From positions 310,001-374,000 of the forward strand of contig VXBM01000560.1 of assembly GCA_013400155.1 (NCBI GenBank): a stretch of 64,000 nt of DNA, given 5' to 3'. The notes below the pieces were generated by a model. The model did not search any database, was not told the DNA's origin, and worked only from the letters and a program-made list of their open reading frames with translations. Origin of the DNA: Helopsaltes ochotensis. Its lineage: Eukaryota; Chordata; Aves; Passeriformes; Locustellidae. Position numbers and translations under genes: made by a program. Positions 26,030 through 39,189 of the stretch are shown here, piece by piece (position 1 is the first letter of the stretch; each line of letters starts with the position of its first letter).

Positions 26030-29000
26030 TGTGTGAAAAGTTCATAAAAGATTAGTGGGTGTTTTAATAAATAATTATAGGCTATTTATAGGAGGGTCAA
26101 ATGTGACTCATGACCATCTTCATCACTTTCTACTGATGTACATGGAACATCTGCAACCATGTATAACCACCACAAAAGCTACAAGAGCTTACAATATGTG
26201 TTAAAGGATCTATTAACCACATATTAACCCTCTGTAAATCATTTCAACTGGATTTTTAACATGAGGTGTGACCAACTTGTGCTTCAAGTCTTGATTTTAA
26301 GCTCTGGCCTGTGGACTGTCTTCCCTTGACGGTGTATCTCTAAGACCAGCGTCACCCTAGGTATAGAGCTGTGACTCTGTGATTTTGTGCCTTAATGTCA
26401 TTGTTCATGTACTTTCTGTCTTCTCCACTTCCAGCTGTGTGGGGAATAATGCTTCAACAAATAATGGACAACATTCACAGCAGGAGGCTTTGTGGGTTTT
26501 TTACCGGGCCTTGGTTATATTTGTAAAATGTCAAAACAGTGGTTTACTGGCAGTTCCTTCAAAACAACTGAAATGCACTAAAATGAACATCGTATTGCCC
26601 ACTTGTCCTTTTGTTGCGGACAGCTCATTGCATTTAAGCATATGCTGGTCAGATATTTTGTGTTAAATGCCTGCTAGCTCTTCAGTTCAGCTTTTAGAAT
26701 TTCTCCCTCATTGGCATATTTGCATCTCAGTAAGTGCAGTGGCACTCGTGGCAGTCTAGAGTCCAACACCAGCCAAGATCTTCAGTGTGAAAAGTCTGTC
26801 TGTGAATAGTGGGAGCAGTGAGAAATCCCTGGACCACCACATTTTGTGCCAAATTCACCCTGGGAGGAGAAGCTTGTGAATGAATGATGAGCTCAAATAC
26901 AGGGTTAAGCAACTGTGCTGCAACTCCTTAACAGAGACTTTTGAATCTCAAGCAGTTTGTCTCAGATAGGAATGAACACGCAAAAATATTCAAACTCTCA
27001 GGAATGCAGAGTTGGCTCAGGACTCTGCACTGGTGCTGTTGGTATTTCACTGGTGGTCAGCTGTAATTCAGGATAAGTTATGGGTTGTTGGACCACGCAG
27101 TGATTACTCCTAGGCAGAGCAGTTTAAACCAACTGTTCCTGCAAACACTGCTTTGTGGGACCACTGCTGTAATTAAACAGAACCTCTGTTATCTTAGGGA
27201 GGGGATGTGTTAGGAGTTTCAACTTCAGAGTTATCCGAGGGAGGCATTCTTTGAGGGAACTGCATTTCCTCAGTGCTGTTGGCCTGCGCTGGCTCCGCTG
27301 AGCTGCAATGGTTGAGGTGTCAGCCCTGAACTCTCTGGTTTCCTTTGCCCCTGGGGCCAGCACTGAAAATTACATAGTACTGGTTTCCTTATTTTATCTC
27401 ACAGCTTGTGCTTTTACTTCACTACCTATAGACTGAGGATACTATTTCAGTTATTTTTAATTCTCTCAGTTGTAATATATCTCAGGGGAAGCAAAAATTG
27501 AGTTATTTGAAAATCTCTTGTATAGTAAGGGTTATCATGACTGAATCAGCTTCTGTGTGTTCATCTATGTGAAATGAGTTGATATGTTGATTAAACTCCT
27601 GCTATACAGATATCAACATTATAAAACTGTGATGGTGACTGACAGCAGTTAATATGGTTCTGATTGTCAGCTGTTAGAATAAAGTGTTTGAGTGGGAAAA
27701 ATTTATACTTTGCATTTTATTTTTAGTTCAGATTTGCAGTAGGCAAGAGTAGAGAAGTTTACAAGAATATTTGTTTTATACACAGGCGTTTTTCACCAAA
27801 ACATTCAGGTGTAGATAGATGGCTGATGTTAGAGAGACTGCTTGACCCTAAATTTCTTTTGCCAGCAGGAAAAGGAGGTCCAATGTATTGAGATGCCTTT
27901 TTTCCCCCTGTTGCCTGTAGAAATCTTTCACTGTGGTGAAATCTACCAGCTGTGTTAGTATCACTGATGTTCTTATTATGCTGCTGTCATGAGTTATTTT
28001 TATATTCTGCCTCTACTACACAAATGCCAGTCAGTTTTGACTGACTTGTGCATTAATACAGTTACAGCTTACAGTTTCACTGTTGCTGTATTGCTATTAT
28101 ACCCTCATGCCACTTAAGCTTAAAATTACTAATGGTCCTGGTACAATATACTTCCCCTGATTCCTACATCCGTGTGCAAATTTGAAAAGATCCTGTGAAT
28201 TTTAGAGCATTCTGCCAATTTAGAGCTAAAATTGCTTCCATGTAGAATTGTAACTGACTAGACATGGTTTAAAACTAGAGAATTCTTTCATTGCTGTGCA
28301 GAACACCTACCTCAGCCACTTGAAAACAGTGAATGCCCACTATTACAAAAAATATGCCTGCTTTTCTGACATGTTGAGCACCTTCCCCTTTCATCATCTT
28401 TTAGAAAATGAGTAGAGGCAACATTCACTGAACGTGAGTGGGGCTTGAATGACAAGATGGTCTGTGCAGCCTCTGCACAGGTGTGAGTATTGACCAAAGT
28501 GCCGAGAATTTCCTCAAATTGCTTTGCAGTTAGGACAGACAGCTGTTTGGAACTACTTAAGGAGAATGAAAATTGTATGCACAGGTATTAAAGTGAGATA
28601 ATTTTACTTTTAAAATGATAGTCACAGCTTACATATTTGAGGTAACAGATGCAGTTCTGCCTGCAGCAAAGCCTTATTCTGCATATCATGTGATTTTTAT
28701 CTTCAGAATATGTCCTGTTTAAAATTAGAAATGCCTTCTGCACCAATTTTAGTAGTAAAGAATAAAAGTCATTATTAATAGGAATGTTTATCATACAATT
28801 TTCAGTCAATTAAATTTCACTAATCAAATCCACATGATTTGAACCACACTCCCATAAGCAGAGAGCATTAGCATATTTGAAGAACCAAAAATCATGGTGT
28901 GTATTTGCACTGTGTTTGCTCAGGAAAGTAATGGAAACTAGATGAAAAAGAGCATAGAAAGAGACTGCTTCAAAGGGTGCTGGCTTTAAAATTCATATGG

Positions 29001-29210
29001 AACTTGTGAGAAAGGGAAGGTATTATTCTCACTATCCTGTCAAAACTGCATTTGGGTAAATTTTATCCTACCTGTTTAAATTTCTCTTGTAATGGATCTC
29101 AGGAGGGAATGTATGCTTAGTGATATCACTTTCATGAAAACACAATGAATGCTAGGAAATGTCCAAAATTTTCAGAAAATAAGTAATTTTCAGTCTGATT
29201 AATCTGAGAT
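26030..29210. other. AT-rich non-coding stretch, no gene seen
   Basis: Only short overlapping frames, the longest about 95 codons without a domain. No repeat family recognised. A mildly GC-richer part at about 27180-27360 has no distinctive content. Confidence 0.6.
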
Positions 29211-29420
29211 ATGAATGGTGTTCTTCAAGGTTCTATATTGGGACCAGTGTTATGTAATACCTTCATTAATGACATAGACAGAGGCATCAATTGCACCCTC
29301 AGCAAACTTTCAGATGACACCAAACTGAGTGGTGGTGGTGCCACACCTGAAAGACAGGATCCCATCCAGAGGGACCTGGACAAACTCAAGAATTGGGCCC
29401 TTGGGGAACGTGTGGTTTAA
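29211..29420 (+). pseudogene. Remnant of CR1 ORF2 reverse transcriptase
   Basis: A 69-codon relic of the palm region of the CR1 reverse transcriptase, from the QGS.LGP motif through the DD-containing motif and into the following helix. In a live copy this enzyme copies CR1 RNA into DNA at the insertion site. Here the fragment lacks the N-terminal endonuclease and most of the polymerase. It is cut off by a stop at 29418-29420, with homology continuing in other frames. The residue before the two catalytic aspartates is Ser rather than the usual Ala. Not functional. Confidence 0.88.
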
Positions 29421-30160
29421 GAAGACCAAGTGCAGGGTTTGGGCAACGCCCAGCATCAATCCAGGGGGGTGAACAGATGCAGAGCAGCCCTGCTGAGGAG
29501 GACTTGGGGTGCTGGTGATGAGAGGCTGGACAGGAGCCTGCAAAGTGCACTCACAGCCCAGACAGCCAAACGTGTCCTGGCTGCATCCAAAGCCCCGTGG
29601 GCAGCAGGACAAGGGAGGGGACTGTGCCCCTCTGCTCCACTCCGGTGTGACCCCTGCAGTGTTGGGGTCCCCAGCACAGGAAGGACAGGGACCTGCTGGA
29701 GTGAGGCCAGACGAGGCCACCAAGATGGTTAGTAAGATAGAGCACCTCTCCTACAAGGAAGGGCCGAGAGAATTGGGATTGTTCAGAATGGAGAAGACTT
29801 CTGGATGACCTGATTGTTGCCTTCCAGTACCCAAAGAGAGCCCACAAGAAAGATGGAGAGAGACTGTTTACAAGAGCATGTAGTGACAAAACAAAGGGGC
29901 ATGGTTTTAAACTGAGAGTAGCTCTAGATTAGATTAGTTGAGATAATAGGAAGAAACTCTTCCCTGTGAGAGCAGTGAGGCACTGGAGTAGATTGTGCAG
30001 AGAAGCTGTAGCTGCCTCATTCCTGGAAGTGTCCAAGGCCAGGTTGGATGGAGCTCTCAGCAACCTAATCTAGTGGAAGGCTCTCTGCTTATGATAGGGA
30101 CATTGAAACTACATGAGCTTTCAGGTCCCTTCCAGTCCAAGCCATTTCATGATTTCATGA
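29211..30160 (+). mobile_element. CR1 LINE, 5'-truncated 3' end (about 950 bp)
   Basis: CR1 is the dominant avian non-LTR retrotransposon. The first 210 bp encode part of the reverse-transcriptase domain: GVLQGSILGPVL, then FINDI, then LSDDTKL, then the IQRDLDKLKNWA motif. The usual catalytic region reads (F/A)ADD; here it is SDD, and the frame stops at 29420. Later DNA still follows ORF2, in shifted frames, to a CR1-type 3' region: AAGAAACTCTTCCCTGTGAG, a GAGGCACTGGA block, GGCCAGGTTGGATGGAGCTC. It ends in GGTCCCTTCCAGTCCAAGCC and a decayed 8-bp tail (ATTTCATG twice), which ordinarily marks a CR1 3' end. It is dead and 5'-truncated, as most copies are; full-length CR1 is several kb. Confidence 0.93.
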
Positions 30161-32469
30161 CTGATGCTGTGACATCTGTTCATTGCAAAGGCAAGCCTAG
30201 CATAGGATGAACTCGCATTGAAACAAAAATTACTGTGTGGTCTGAGACATACAAGGCACTGTGTTATTTCCAACTAGCCAGTGGCTGCACTACTGATTGT
30301 GCTTCCAATTGTAGGATTTCAGCACGGTGCCTGCCCTGATAGTACTGACATCATTTTACACCCTGAAGCAACATAAAGAGGTGTGATTTTCCTTCCCTGG
30401 TCCTTCTTGACTCAAAATCAAATGAAATCTCTTGTCTCACCCAGATAATTTCGTTCTCTCACCCCATTTGATTTCACTGCTAGAGTTTGAAAGTCAATAG
30501 AAAGCCCTTAAGCAGATTACAGACTGATCTAAGGTTGCTGAATACAGAATTATTTCCAAACTGAAAAGAAAACCCAAAACTAAACAACAAAATCTCCTTC
30601 TTAGAGGGAGGAAACAAAATAGGAAAATGTATTAAATTCCACTAATTTTTAGATCACTAACTGTTGTATAACATACTTGTAACTTTATGAAAGACACTTT
30701 TTTGTCTCAGTAAAAGATATTGGTTGCTGCTGCCATTGCTAGAGAAAGTTTTAAAATACTAGGGATTGATTTTAAATCTAAGAGAAAAAAAATACGCATA
30801 TTGCCTCTATTGCATTTTTTTAAACTTAGCTTCCTGTTCTGCAAATGTCTTAATGCTATAATTGAGCAGACTGCAAAGGATTTTGGGTGAGGCAAACTAA
30901 AGCTAGGTAGAAGGCCTCAGAAAACACTTGTAGCAGATGTCACTGCAGTCCATGTGCAATCTGAGCAACTTTGGTTGTCTGATAGTAACACAGGATGACA
31001 GAGAGGCCAACAGGGAACGTGTCCTGTCTATGATTTCGTAGCAGCACTCCACCTGCTAAACAGGTCACTACAGACTAAGCAAAACCAGGTTAATTAGACA
31101 GAATCCTGGGCAATACTTGCTCTCCTTTCCATGTCCTTTGCTAACATAAAGTCAATTTATTTTGTCAACTGATACTGTAACAATCTATCAAAATGATTTA
31201 AAAACCTAGGAATTACTATCACCATGAGCGCTTTGCTTTTACTTACTTTTGCTTTCTTCCTTTTTACCCTGTTACATCACTCCTCATAGCAAAGCTCTGA
31301 CTGAACACAGTAACTGAAAAGATGTATGCTGTGGGATTTATTCTCCAGCTTCAGGCCCTTCATTCTTCCTGAAACAGGCAGGCTTTGGCCAGGGAAATTG
31401 CTGAAACCCCAGGCCATTGCAGGTGGACAGCAGACAGTAAAAATGGCCAGCATTAGGATCAGGAGAAAGGCAGATAGAACAAGTCTAAGCCTGTCGACCC
31501 TAAGGCCTCTTCAGTTTAGCATCTGATCCAAAACCTACCTGCATCACAAAACTCTTACAGTGGGATTGGAGTCAGGTTCAGGACAGTAAGTACAACTGAG
31601 GCCCAGCAGCTTGGGGAGGATTGTTGGGAGAGGATTATTTCAGGGTCTACTTTTCCACCTCCTTTCTGTTAGTAGCTAAAAATGGAAGTTGCTCAGCTGA
31701 ACTGAATTTGCCCGTTGAAAATTCCCTGCTTGGCTTTTCAATGGCAAGCACAAATCTTCTGTAGGTGGCAGGAAAGCAAATAGATTTATTTGTTTACAAT
31801 CTTCACTTCTCTAGCAAACAGTAGCTACAACAAATTTGTCAGTCCAGGATATAATAAAACCTGGTAGTTTTTAGGCAAATGCCTGTTCTTTTTTTTCCCT
31901 GCAGTTAAAGTCTGGCATGCAGTGCTCATTGCTTAACAAAGGAAAATATCCAGCTCTTCTTTTTGCTTTTGTGTGGTCTGTCATATCCTTATATGAAGAA
32001 AAGTGAATTGCAACTTGCTGCTCAGCCACAACATGGCCATAATGCACCCCTTGGGAGGGATTATATATATTCAAACCAGAGAGAATCTCCTGCATTGCTT
32101 TTTCCCCTCCCATGTGACAACTCTACTTTCTAAATACAAGACACAGTTCGAAGCAGGCTAGCTGTGGAGGCTGCTTTGATGTCCTGCCATCACACTGAGC
32201 TGTGGAAAGCCTTCTTGTTGTCTTATGTAGGGAGCAGTTGAGGATATCAAAGGGAAGATGGGATGTTAAATTTTTATTGATGAATGTTTAATAGTCTGGG
32301 TTGTAAGCTGTCATGAGTAATGCAGTAAAAGGATTCATTCTGAATCTTGCTGTTTGCCATACAGTGCCTGAAAGTGATTAGTCTTTAAAGAGTACAAATC
32401 TTTGGGTTTTTTTCTGCAGCAATTTATTTTCTGCAGCAGATTAAAAGAAATCTATCATGATACTTAGGA

Positions 32470-32535
32470 GAGAGTCAAGTGGGCACATTAGGTTAATTCA
32501 CCAGCCTCTCAGCTTGAGACCTGAGTTTGAGTCAG
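32470..32535 (+). mobile_element. Possible tRNA-derived SINE head (MIR-like)
   Basis: GGTTAATTCACCAGCCT, then CTCAGCTTGAGACCTGAG and TTTGAGTC follow the order of the MIR/CORE-SINE head ('ggttagagcactggcctgggactcaggagacctgggttcaattc'). The run at the end is B-box-like. No SINE core is recognisable afterwards, so this is a fragment at best. Confidence 0.38.
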
Positions 32536-32632
32536 GTTTACGGGAAAAAAAAAGCAATGAATTTAGCTCTGTTTTCTGAAAGCCCACTTATGTGACAAGT
32601 CTGGCCACATCTCACTGGGCTTGTTGGGGCCA

Positions 32633-32650
32633 TGCATCTCATGAGATGCA
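32633..32650. repeat. Perfect 18-bp palindrome
   Basis: TGCATCTCATGAGATGCA is fully self-complementary with no spacer. It lies in otherwise unremarkable unique sequence. It could be a dimeric protein-binding site or chance. Confidence 0.85.
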
Positions 32651-35600
32651 ACTTCATGCCTCCTAAAACATGAAATATGTTAATTGAGCATTGTGCAGAT
32701 ATACTAGGCACAGGCCCCAAGGATATAGCAGAAGAAAACTGAGTGATCCGTTCCTCCCACAAAAAAAATCCCAAACCAACAAATGATGCTATTTTCCTAC
32801 CTCCTGGAATACCAAAGTTTTCAAATAAATATAAGGGAAATATTTTAAGATCACTGCTCTCTTGTTCTGCACTTCCCATTGAAGAAAATGCGCTGAATAT
32901 AATAATTAAACAATTAAAACCCCTGGTTTAAAAATAAATTGATTTGGTAGAATTCTGTGGAACAGGGTGGGATTCATATTGTTACAGGTTAGTAGTGTAA
33001 ATAAATGATTCTAGAGACACAGAGAAAACCAGGCATGTTCCTGAAGTAACGAGAGTTCATGAGGGCTGAGGGAAAGGGAGCAGGAGCAGGGAGATCACTG
33101 CAGGAGTTTCATGGCCAATATGTATTCCATTACCCACCAGGTAATGATGAACAGAGCGTGTGGGCCTGGCAAGTCTGAGTGATGACACAGCTTCAGGAAA
33201 CAAAACGTTTCCTTCTCCTGTACTAAATCTGCTTCAGGAACAAGCTTTGGTTAAATGTGAGCTCCAACCAGATATGGTTTAAGACACATTAATTTACAAA
33301 GTTTTACTGAAATACAAAAGCAGCTGTGAGAAAGATGCCAGATAGAACAGCCTTAGGTGCAGGCCCACATTTTGCTGAACTCTACGAATATATAAAAAAG
33401 CCACCATCATCCTTTAAGTTCTGCCCTATTCTGTACAGAGTGGTTTTTAGATGAGGAAAAAAAGATTAATATCCTCTATGGTTCCTAATCAGTCCTTGAT
33501 CATAGCTAATTTAGTGACTTTTGACAGCATGAGAAGCATTTACTGTGAATCCATACTTCTCCACTAAGAAATGGATCAAGGTGCTCCATTCACGCCCTTA
33601 GATTTCTGAGCAACTACCTACCTGATATATAGTGGGTTTTGTTTTCTACTATTTGAGCTGGTGATGAAAAGGTCTCTCAGATTGAGGTCATGTTAGTAGA
33701 GGTTAACCTCATAACTACTGTCACTGTCAGTGGCTTTTTGAAAGACCCTTTTTTTCCCTCAGTCGTCCTAAAGAAGAACATGAAACAGTTTTCTAAAATA
33801 TTTTTATGAGATACCCCAGAATAACTCTTGACTTAAAACAAAAAATTCTGATGGCTCTGCAAATGTGTGGACACAAACTGGTGAGGAAGGAAATTCTGCA
33901 GGTGTCTGTCATTTTTGAGGGGCATGAGGATAAACTTAACCCAAGGATATGTGTGTGCCCGTGTCTTACACACCCACAATCTCTGGCTTACACATCTGTG
34001 CAAAAGCCTATGTCTGAAAATCTGCATTGTCTCTTTGTTGTCCGTGTGCTGATTAAAGGCAGATGGAGTTTCCCTTGGTTGGAATAAATAGTTCTGGTTT
34101 CTGCATTTTTTCAGTTTTTAGGACAGATCTTGTTTGCATAAAGGAATCTTTAGCACAGCATGATTTAGCAGGCTACTCCTCATAAAGCAGTGAGCTTTAC
34201 ATAGGCACCTTGAAAAGCAGACTTGAAGGGTGATAAATACTTAGGTGGACCCAAAGATTAACTGAATCCTGTTCTCAGTCTCAATTACAGAAGGCTGTAG
34301 TGGGAAGAGATGACAGGATTTTCCAAAAATATTGTTTGGGATTAGAAGACCCATGGGGATTTTCCCTTGGATGACAGGCTGTTAAAGACTACTTAGAAAG
34401 TGTAAAATTTTCATTACTTTCTGAAATACATGCTTCACTACATTTCTGATTTTTTTCATTCTCTGCAGATTCGTGACAAGGTGTCTCACAGTTCAGTGGT
34501 GAATCAAGGGGAAACAAAGAGCTAATTAAATTATCATGAATAATTGTCTGTAAATTATATATGTTGTTTCAGTTCTTTGGTGTAGGCATACAGTCTTATC
34601 TCAATATGTTTATCTAAAGTCAATCAGTATGAACAATGGGAACATTTATTCCTAATTTTTAGAAATAATGTTTTCATGACAATGCTTTTCAACTCCCTCC
34701 CTCAACAATGAGGGCAAGCACTGCCAAGTGGCTCTCTGATTTTTGAGAAGACAACTGGAAATTGGAGAAAGGCCTACAGAACATTATCTCGTTGTGACGT
34801 TTTTTAGGCAGTACAAGTCAGGTTCAAACAGAATACTTCTTGATACAATAATTGAGATTTTCCTATTTATACCACATAAAAATGCTAAAAATCTTTTGTT
34901 TCAAAAATTATTTAATATTGCAAATTATTTCAGCAAATATTCCAGGGAATAAAAAAGGTCTTATTTCACAGAAAAATCTATCCATCGTTCCAAAAGCAAA
35001 ATTGATTTTTCTAGCTTGATTACCTTATTTTGCTATTCTCATCTATGGTAGGATTCTCTGACTGAAATGCATCAGCCATGAATGCTCAAGTCTGTCTGAG
35101 ACTGACAATGGTGATGCAGCCCAGGGGCTGAGCAAGAGTGGAACCTGTCAGTGTTGTGACTGCTGCTGGCACGGAGGCAAGACTTCTCTTCCACAATGCC
35201 TCATTTTTGTGATTCTTATATTTGCTTTGATTTAGTGCTTTTCCTTTTCTGGTGTGCAGAACTTTAAAAAATGCTCAAAACTTTTTAGCTGCATTCCAAA
35301 TTATTGGGAAATAACATCCACTGCATTTTCTGAATAAGAACTAGGCTGTTGGGTTACCTTTACCATCCAGGCTTTGTCTAAAACAATGGTGTTATGAAAT
35401 GTTAATCAGTGCATTCTAGTATATTCACACCACCTAATATGGAGCAGTCAGTGAATATTTTATTATACACTCAGTTGCCTTAGGCCTTTAAAGCATTTTT
35501 AGAATATGATTGCTAATACATGTCAATCCCATTCCTTTTCTTAGTCTTTAAGCAATGCTATTTGTGGTCATGAAATGAAAGTGAGTAGGTACTGAAGTCA

Positions 35601-37179
35601 TATCAGAGTCTGGTCCCAGATGTTTTTAGATGCTGCAGATTGGCTACAACTCTCTTCACAGTTTATATTGAATTTATTAAACTTCAACCTATTTTAAAAA
35701 TACAAACGTACCTTATTTCTGAAGTACTTTTCAGTGACACTTTAGCAAGTAAATGGTTCGATCTAGGTCTGTTGGTTATTATTTGCTGCTTAGTCTTTTT
35801 CTTAGTGATATCAATATATTAAACATTATACAAAATCGTATAAAGTAAGCCTTAGCTAACCCTGATGGACAAAAGGGTGCCCTTGCAAGCGCATCCCAGA
35901 ATGATCAGTTGCCTCTGGTACTCCTCTTGTTTTAATGATAGTGTTTTTCTCACTCATGAGAACTCTCTTTGTTGACAGTGTCAACAATAAAGTCTTCACA
36001 GAAGAATTGCTGCACTTCAAAGTGCAACTGCTTGGCCCTTGCCTTGCAGGAAAATTGTTGCCTTCCTTTCTACGTTTTAACTCTAACCTTGAGCTTAAAT
36101 TTTGATTACAAGAGTCCACAGAAAAGCATTGCCCCTTAAAGGCTGATTGGCAGTGCCTTATTAGTGAGTGAGTGTTCTTGATGCCTGCAGATCTCCATGG
36201 GATTTTCTGAGAATACTCAGCTGCTTAGGAACCAAACAAGCAGATTTCAGCCCCAGATCTCCATCCAGTTCTGTCATGAGATAACATTTCTCTCATTCCA
36301 GAGAGATCCTTTCCCATTTCACAGTGATAGAGTTACAGCACAACAGCAGAGAAGTGTTTTTCTGGGCACAAGTGGAAGAGAGGATAATTTTGCTGTTTCC
36401 TGATTTTTTTTGTATATTCATTTGCAGACACCAAGGCTCCTCTTCAGGGTGGCCATTTAAATCTCTGTTCATCTTTAAGGAACTTAGTGAGCAAAACTCA
36501 GGGATTTCTGCTGAACAGGACTATGTGGTTGCTGTCACGGCCCTTGTCCAAACTCTCACACCTGGGGGCACTACTCCTGTACAGAAATTAGTCACAGAAG
36601 TAAATATTTTTTAAGATTAGCAGCTACATTAATAGTCCTCTCAATGGGATGGATCAGCACCCACTGGAAAAAAAGAAAAAGTAGATAAGAAGTGTCACAG
36701 AAGACAATAATTAGGGGGAAAAGAATATTTTTCCATTCCTTTGGCTGGATTGCTAATGAAAGGCTATATTTAAAGGCAGCAGTAAGTCGTGAGCATCACT
36801 GAAAACTTTTTTCTATGTGTGTGTTGCCCACATCTACAGCACAGCTTAGATACGTAACAGGTGACAGTGTGATCTGGGCCTCCTAACTGCCCTCAATCTT
36901 TTAATGCATACATAAAAGTAAAACTGAAGGAAGAGAAATGTCTGTGGTTTTGAAGTAAGGAATTCTGCTGACAGTACAGATTTTGAAAGCACAATGTGCT
37001 CAGTGAAAGTACTTGAACCTTGAAATAGAAATACAGACCTCTTAATTAATCTCTCTGTTATTCTATAAAGTGCAAAGAAAACTAATACAGAGAATTTTCC
37101 TGTTAATTACAAATGGAATTTGTGTGTGAGTGTGTGACGGGGAGGAGACTGTTGGACCAGGGCAACAGAGTATTACAAT

Positions 37180-37199
37180 TCCTACATAATTATGTAGGA
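37180..37199. repeat. Perfect 20-bp palindrome
   Basis: TCCTACATAATTATGTAGGA reads identically on both strands. The AT-rich centre ATAATTAT resembles a homeodomain-type paired site. The neighbouring bases do not extend the symmetry. It lies about 300 bp before the double hairpin at 37504-37540. Confidence 0.9.
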
Positions 37200-37503
37200 G
37201 GGGTAGGTTTATTAGGCTGCAGTAAGCCATTATTTATGCGGATGGAATCTTTATTAGAAAACTACCTCTTAACATTGCTCTTGTTCAAGTTGCAGCTCAA
37301 TATTTCATCTAAATCCGCTCTTTCATGAAAGTATACATAGGCTTGAGTTATCTTCCTTAAGGAAAAATTGACCATACAAAAAGGTGGAATGCGCTTACTT
37401 TAATCTTGCAGCTATGGATTTAGTTGTTCTGGGTCATTTTCCAATTGCTCTAAACATGAAAATTACTTCCTTTTAAGGTGCAACTGCTAAGGCTGGGAAA
37501 TAC

Positions 37504-37540
37504 ATTTAAGGGCATCTCCCTTAAATAGGTTGGTAAACCT
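37504..37540. repeat. Two adjacent hairpins (9-bp and 5-bp stems)
   Basis: ATTTAAGGG (37504-37512), loop CATCT, CCCTTAAAT (37518-37526) forms a perfect 9-bp stem. The very next base starts AGGTT (37527-37531), loop GGTA, AACCT (37536-37540), a perfect 5-bp stem. The stems are too short for a pre-microRNA. Confidence 0.85.
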
Positions 37541-38116
37541 ATGAAGGCATTGTTCACTTTCTTTATTTTCATGTTGACTACTGAGCCTTGAAGCATAAAA
37601 GGAGTATTTTCTTACTGGCCTCAAACAGCCTCTCATGTCCAAGGTAAAAGTGACAGGTCAGTGAAAGAGGTCTGCTGGCTAGCTCAAGTTTTTGAATCAT
37701 CATTCAATGCTAGTGGTTTTGCTGACACTGACTGGGGCTCTCCACCAGTGGTATTGCCTGAGCTGCACATTGCAAATTCACACTCCAAACTTTTAGGACA
37801 GCTACTTACCCAAAATTAATCACATCCACATATCACATTGTTAGACAAACCTTCAAACCTGTTCTTTAAGGTCCCTGAGCCCTTCTGGTATTTGTCTTCA
37901 CCTCACTGATCTGCCCAATACATGCTCTGTGCCATCTAAAAGACCCTACCCACTCCTAGCCTTCATTTTGTGTGCTGTTTTAGCCTCCTGAAAAGGGCTC
38001 TCAAGCAGATGTTTTTCAGGAACATATGGGTGCCCTGTGCTACTGTCACAATCTATTCTCTCCCTGAATGGTAACTTCCATGACCCTGCTGCAGTCAACC
38101 CAGACCTTGGCAGTGT

Positions 38117-38148
38117 CTGAAAAGATGTGATTAACTGAAAAGATGTGA
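38117..38148. repeat. 14-bp exact direct repeat, period 18
   Basis: CTGAAAAGATGTGA occurs at 38117-38130 and again at 38135-38148, separated by TTAA. A local duplication. Confidence 0.85.
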
Positions 38149-39189
38149 CAATATAGTAATCAATTACCATGACAAAGGCTTCATCAAGTGAAAATATTTT
38201 GCCCTGTGCCAAGAGTCTGGATAATGGATGATCCTGCAGTTTGGACCCAAATACAGAGGTCTTTTACCCTACCCGCATTCCTGTAACAAAGATTTGATTC
38301 AATGCATAATCCCACTTGTAATCTTTCCCTTTTTGCGAGCAGAATAGCCCAGAAAATTTACTGACATCCTACATTACTACCTTTTTGTCATTAAGGTTTA
38401 TCCAAGAAGAAGGAAGGAGCTTTCCACTAGGAAAATATTACTCAGAGGAGATACACCAAAAGAGTCTTAATCAAGACTTCCAGCTTAGAGCAGCCAGCTG
38501 TCACTCAGATTCAAGAAAGGTTGGCATCTTCTGAGATGACCTATTTCCACCCACTGGAATCGTGGTCATTAAATGGAGCAGGGAATCACTGATGAAGGGG
38601 TCCATTGGCCAAGTACAGAGCACGAAATAGCAGCTCTTACTGGAGTGAGGTTTGTGATCAGCCTCAGCATGATAGATGTACACCAGAGACTGCATAAACT
38701 GTGCATGGGCCAGGCTATCAAAAACTTGTTTTGAGTTGGTGGCCATTCTTTGGCTGGAGAAGGCCCACAGTGACATCTGTAAGCCAAATTTTTTTTCCCT
38801 ACAAATATTAGGGTGAAAATACAGGATTCCTGCCTTCCTCTTTTGGGATCATGTATAAACTCTATAGCAACTTCCCTGATAAATATCTACAGTGGTTGCT
38901 CATTACTGAGGCAGAAATGTATCCAAATCTAAGTAGGAGAAACTGGTCACAGCCTTGCTTTCAGTTTTACTCTGTTTATAACTCTGATACAAAACCTGTT
39001 TTCATCTAAGGCTCTAAACCAAGTTAATCTGTGAATGAAAGTGCTGCTTCAGAAAAGCCTTTCAAAATATCTTCTTAGGAATGATGCACAATGCTGAAGA
39101 GAAGTACCTACACCACATCCCACCTCCAAACTGCCTCCTATCCCTTGAACAAGAAGCTGACAGTGGATTTAGAGGCTGATGTGAGGATC

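Noticed and set aside
29310..29889. Long overlapping frames on both strands (up to 137 codons)
   Set aside because: They are shadow frames of the CR1 element, which is GC-richer than its surroundings.
37504..37540. Hairpins as a microRNA precursor
   Set aside because: Stems of 9 and 5 bp are far shorter than the roughly 30 bp of a pre-microRNA.
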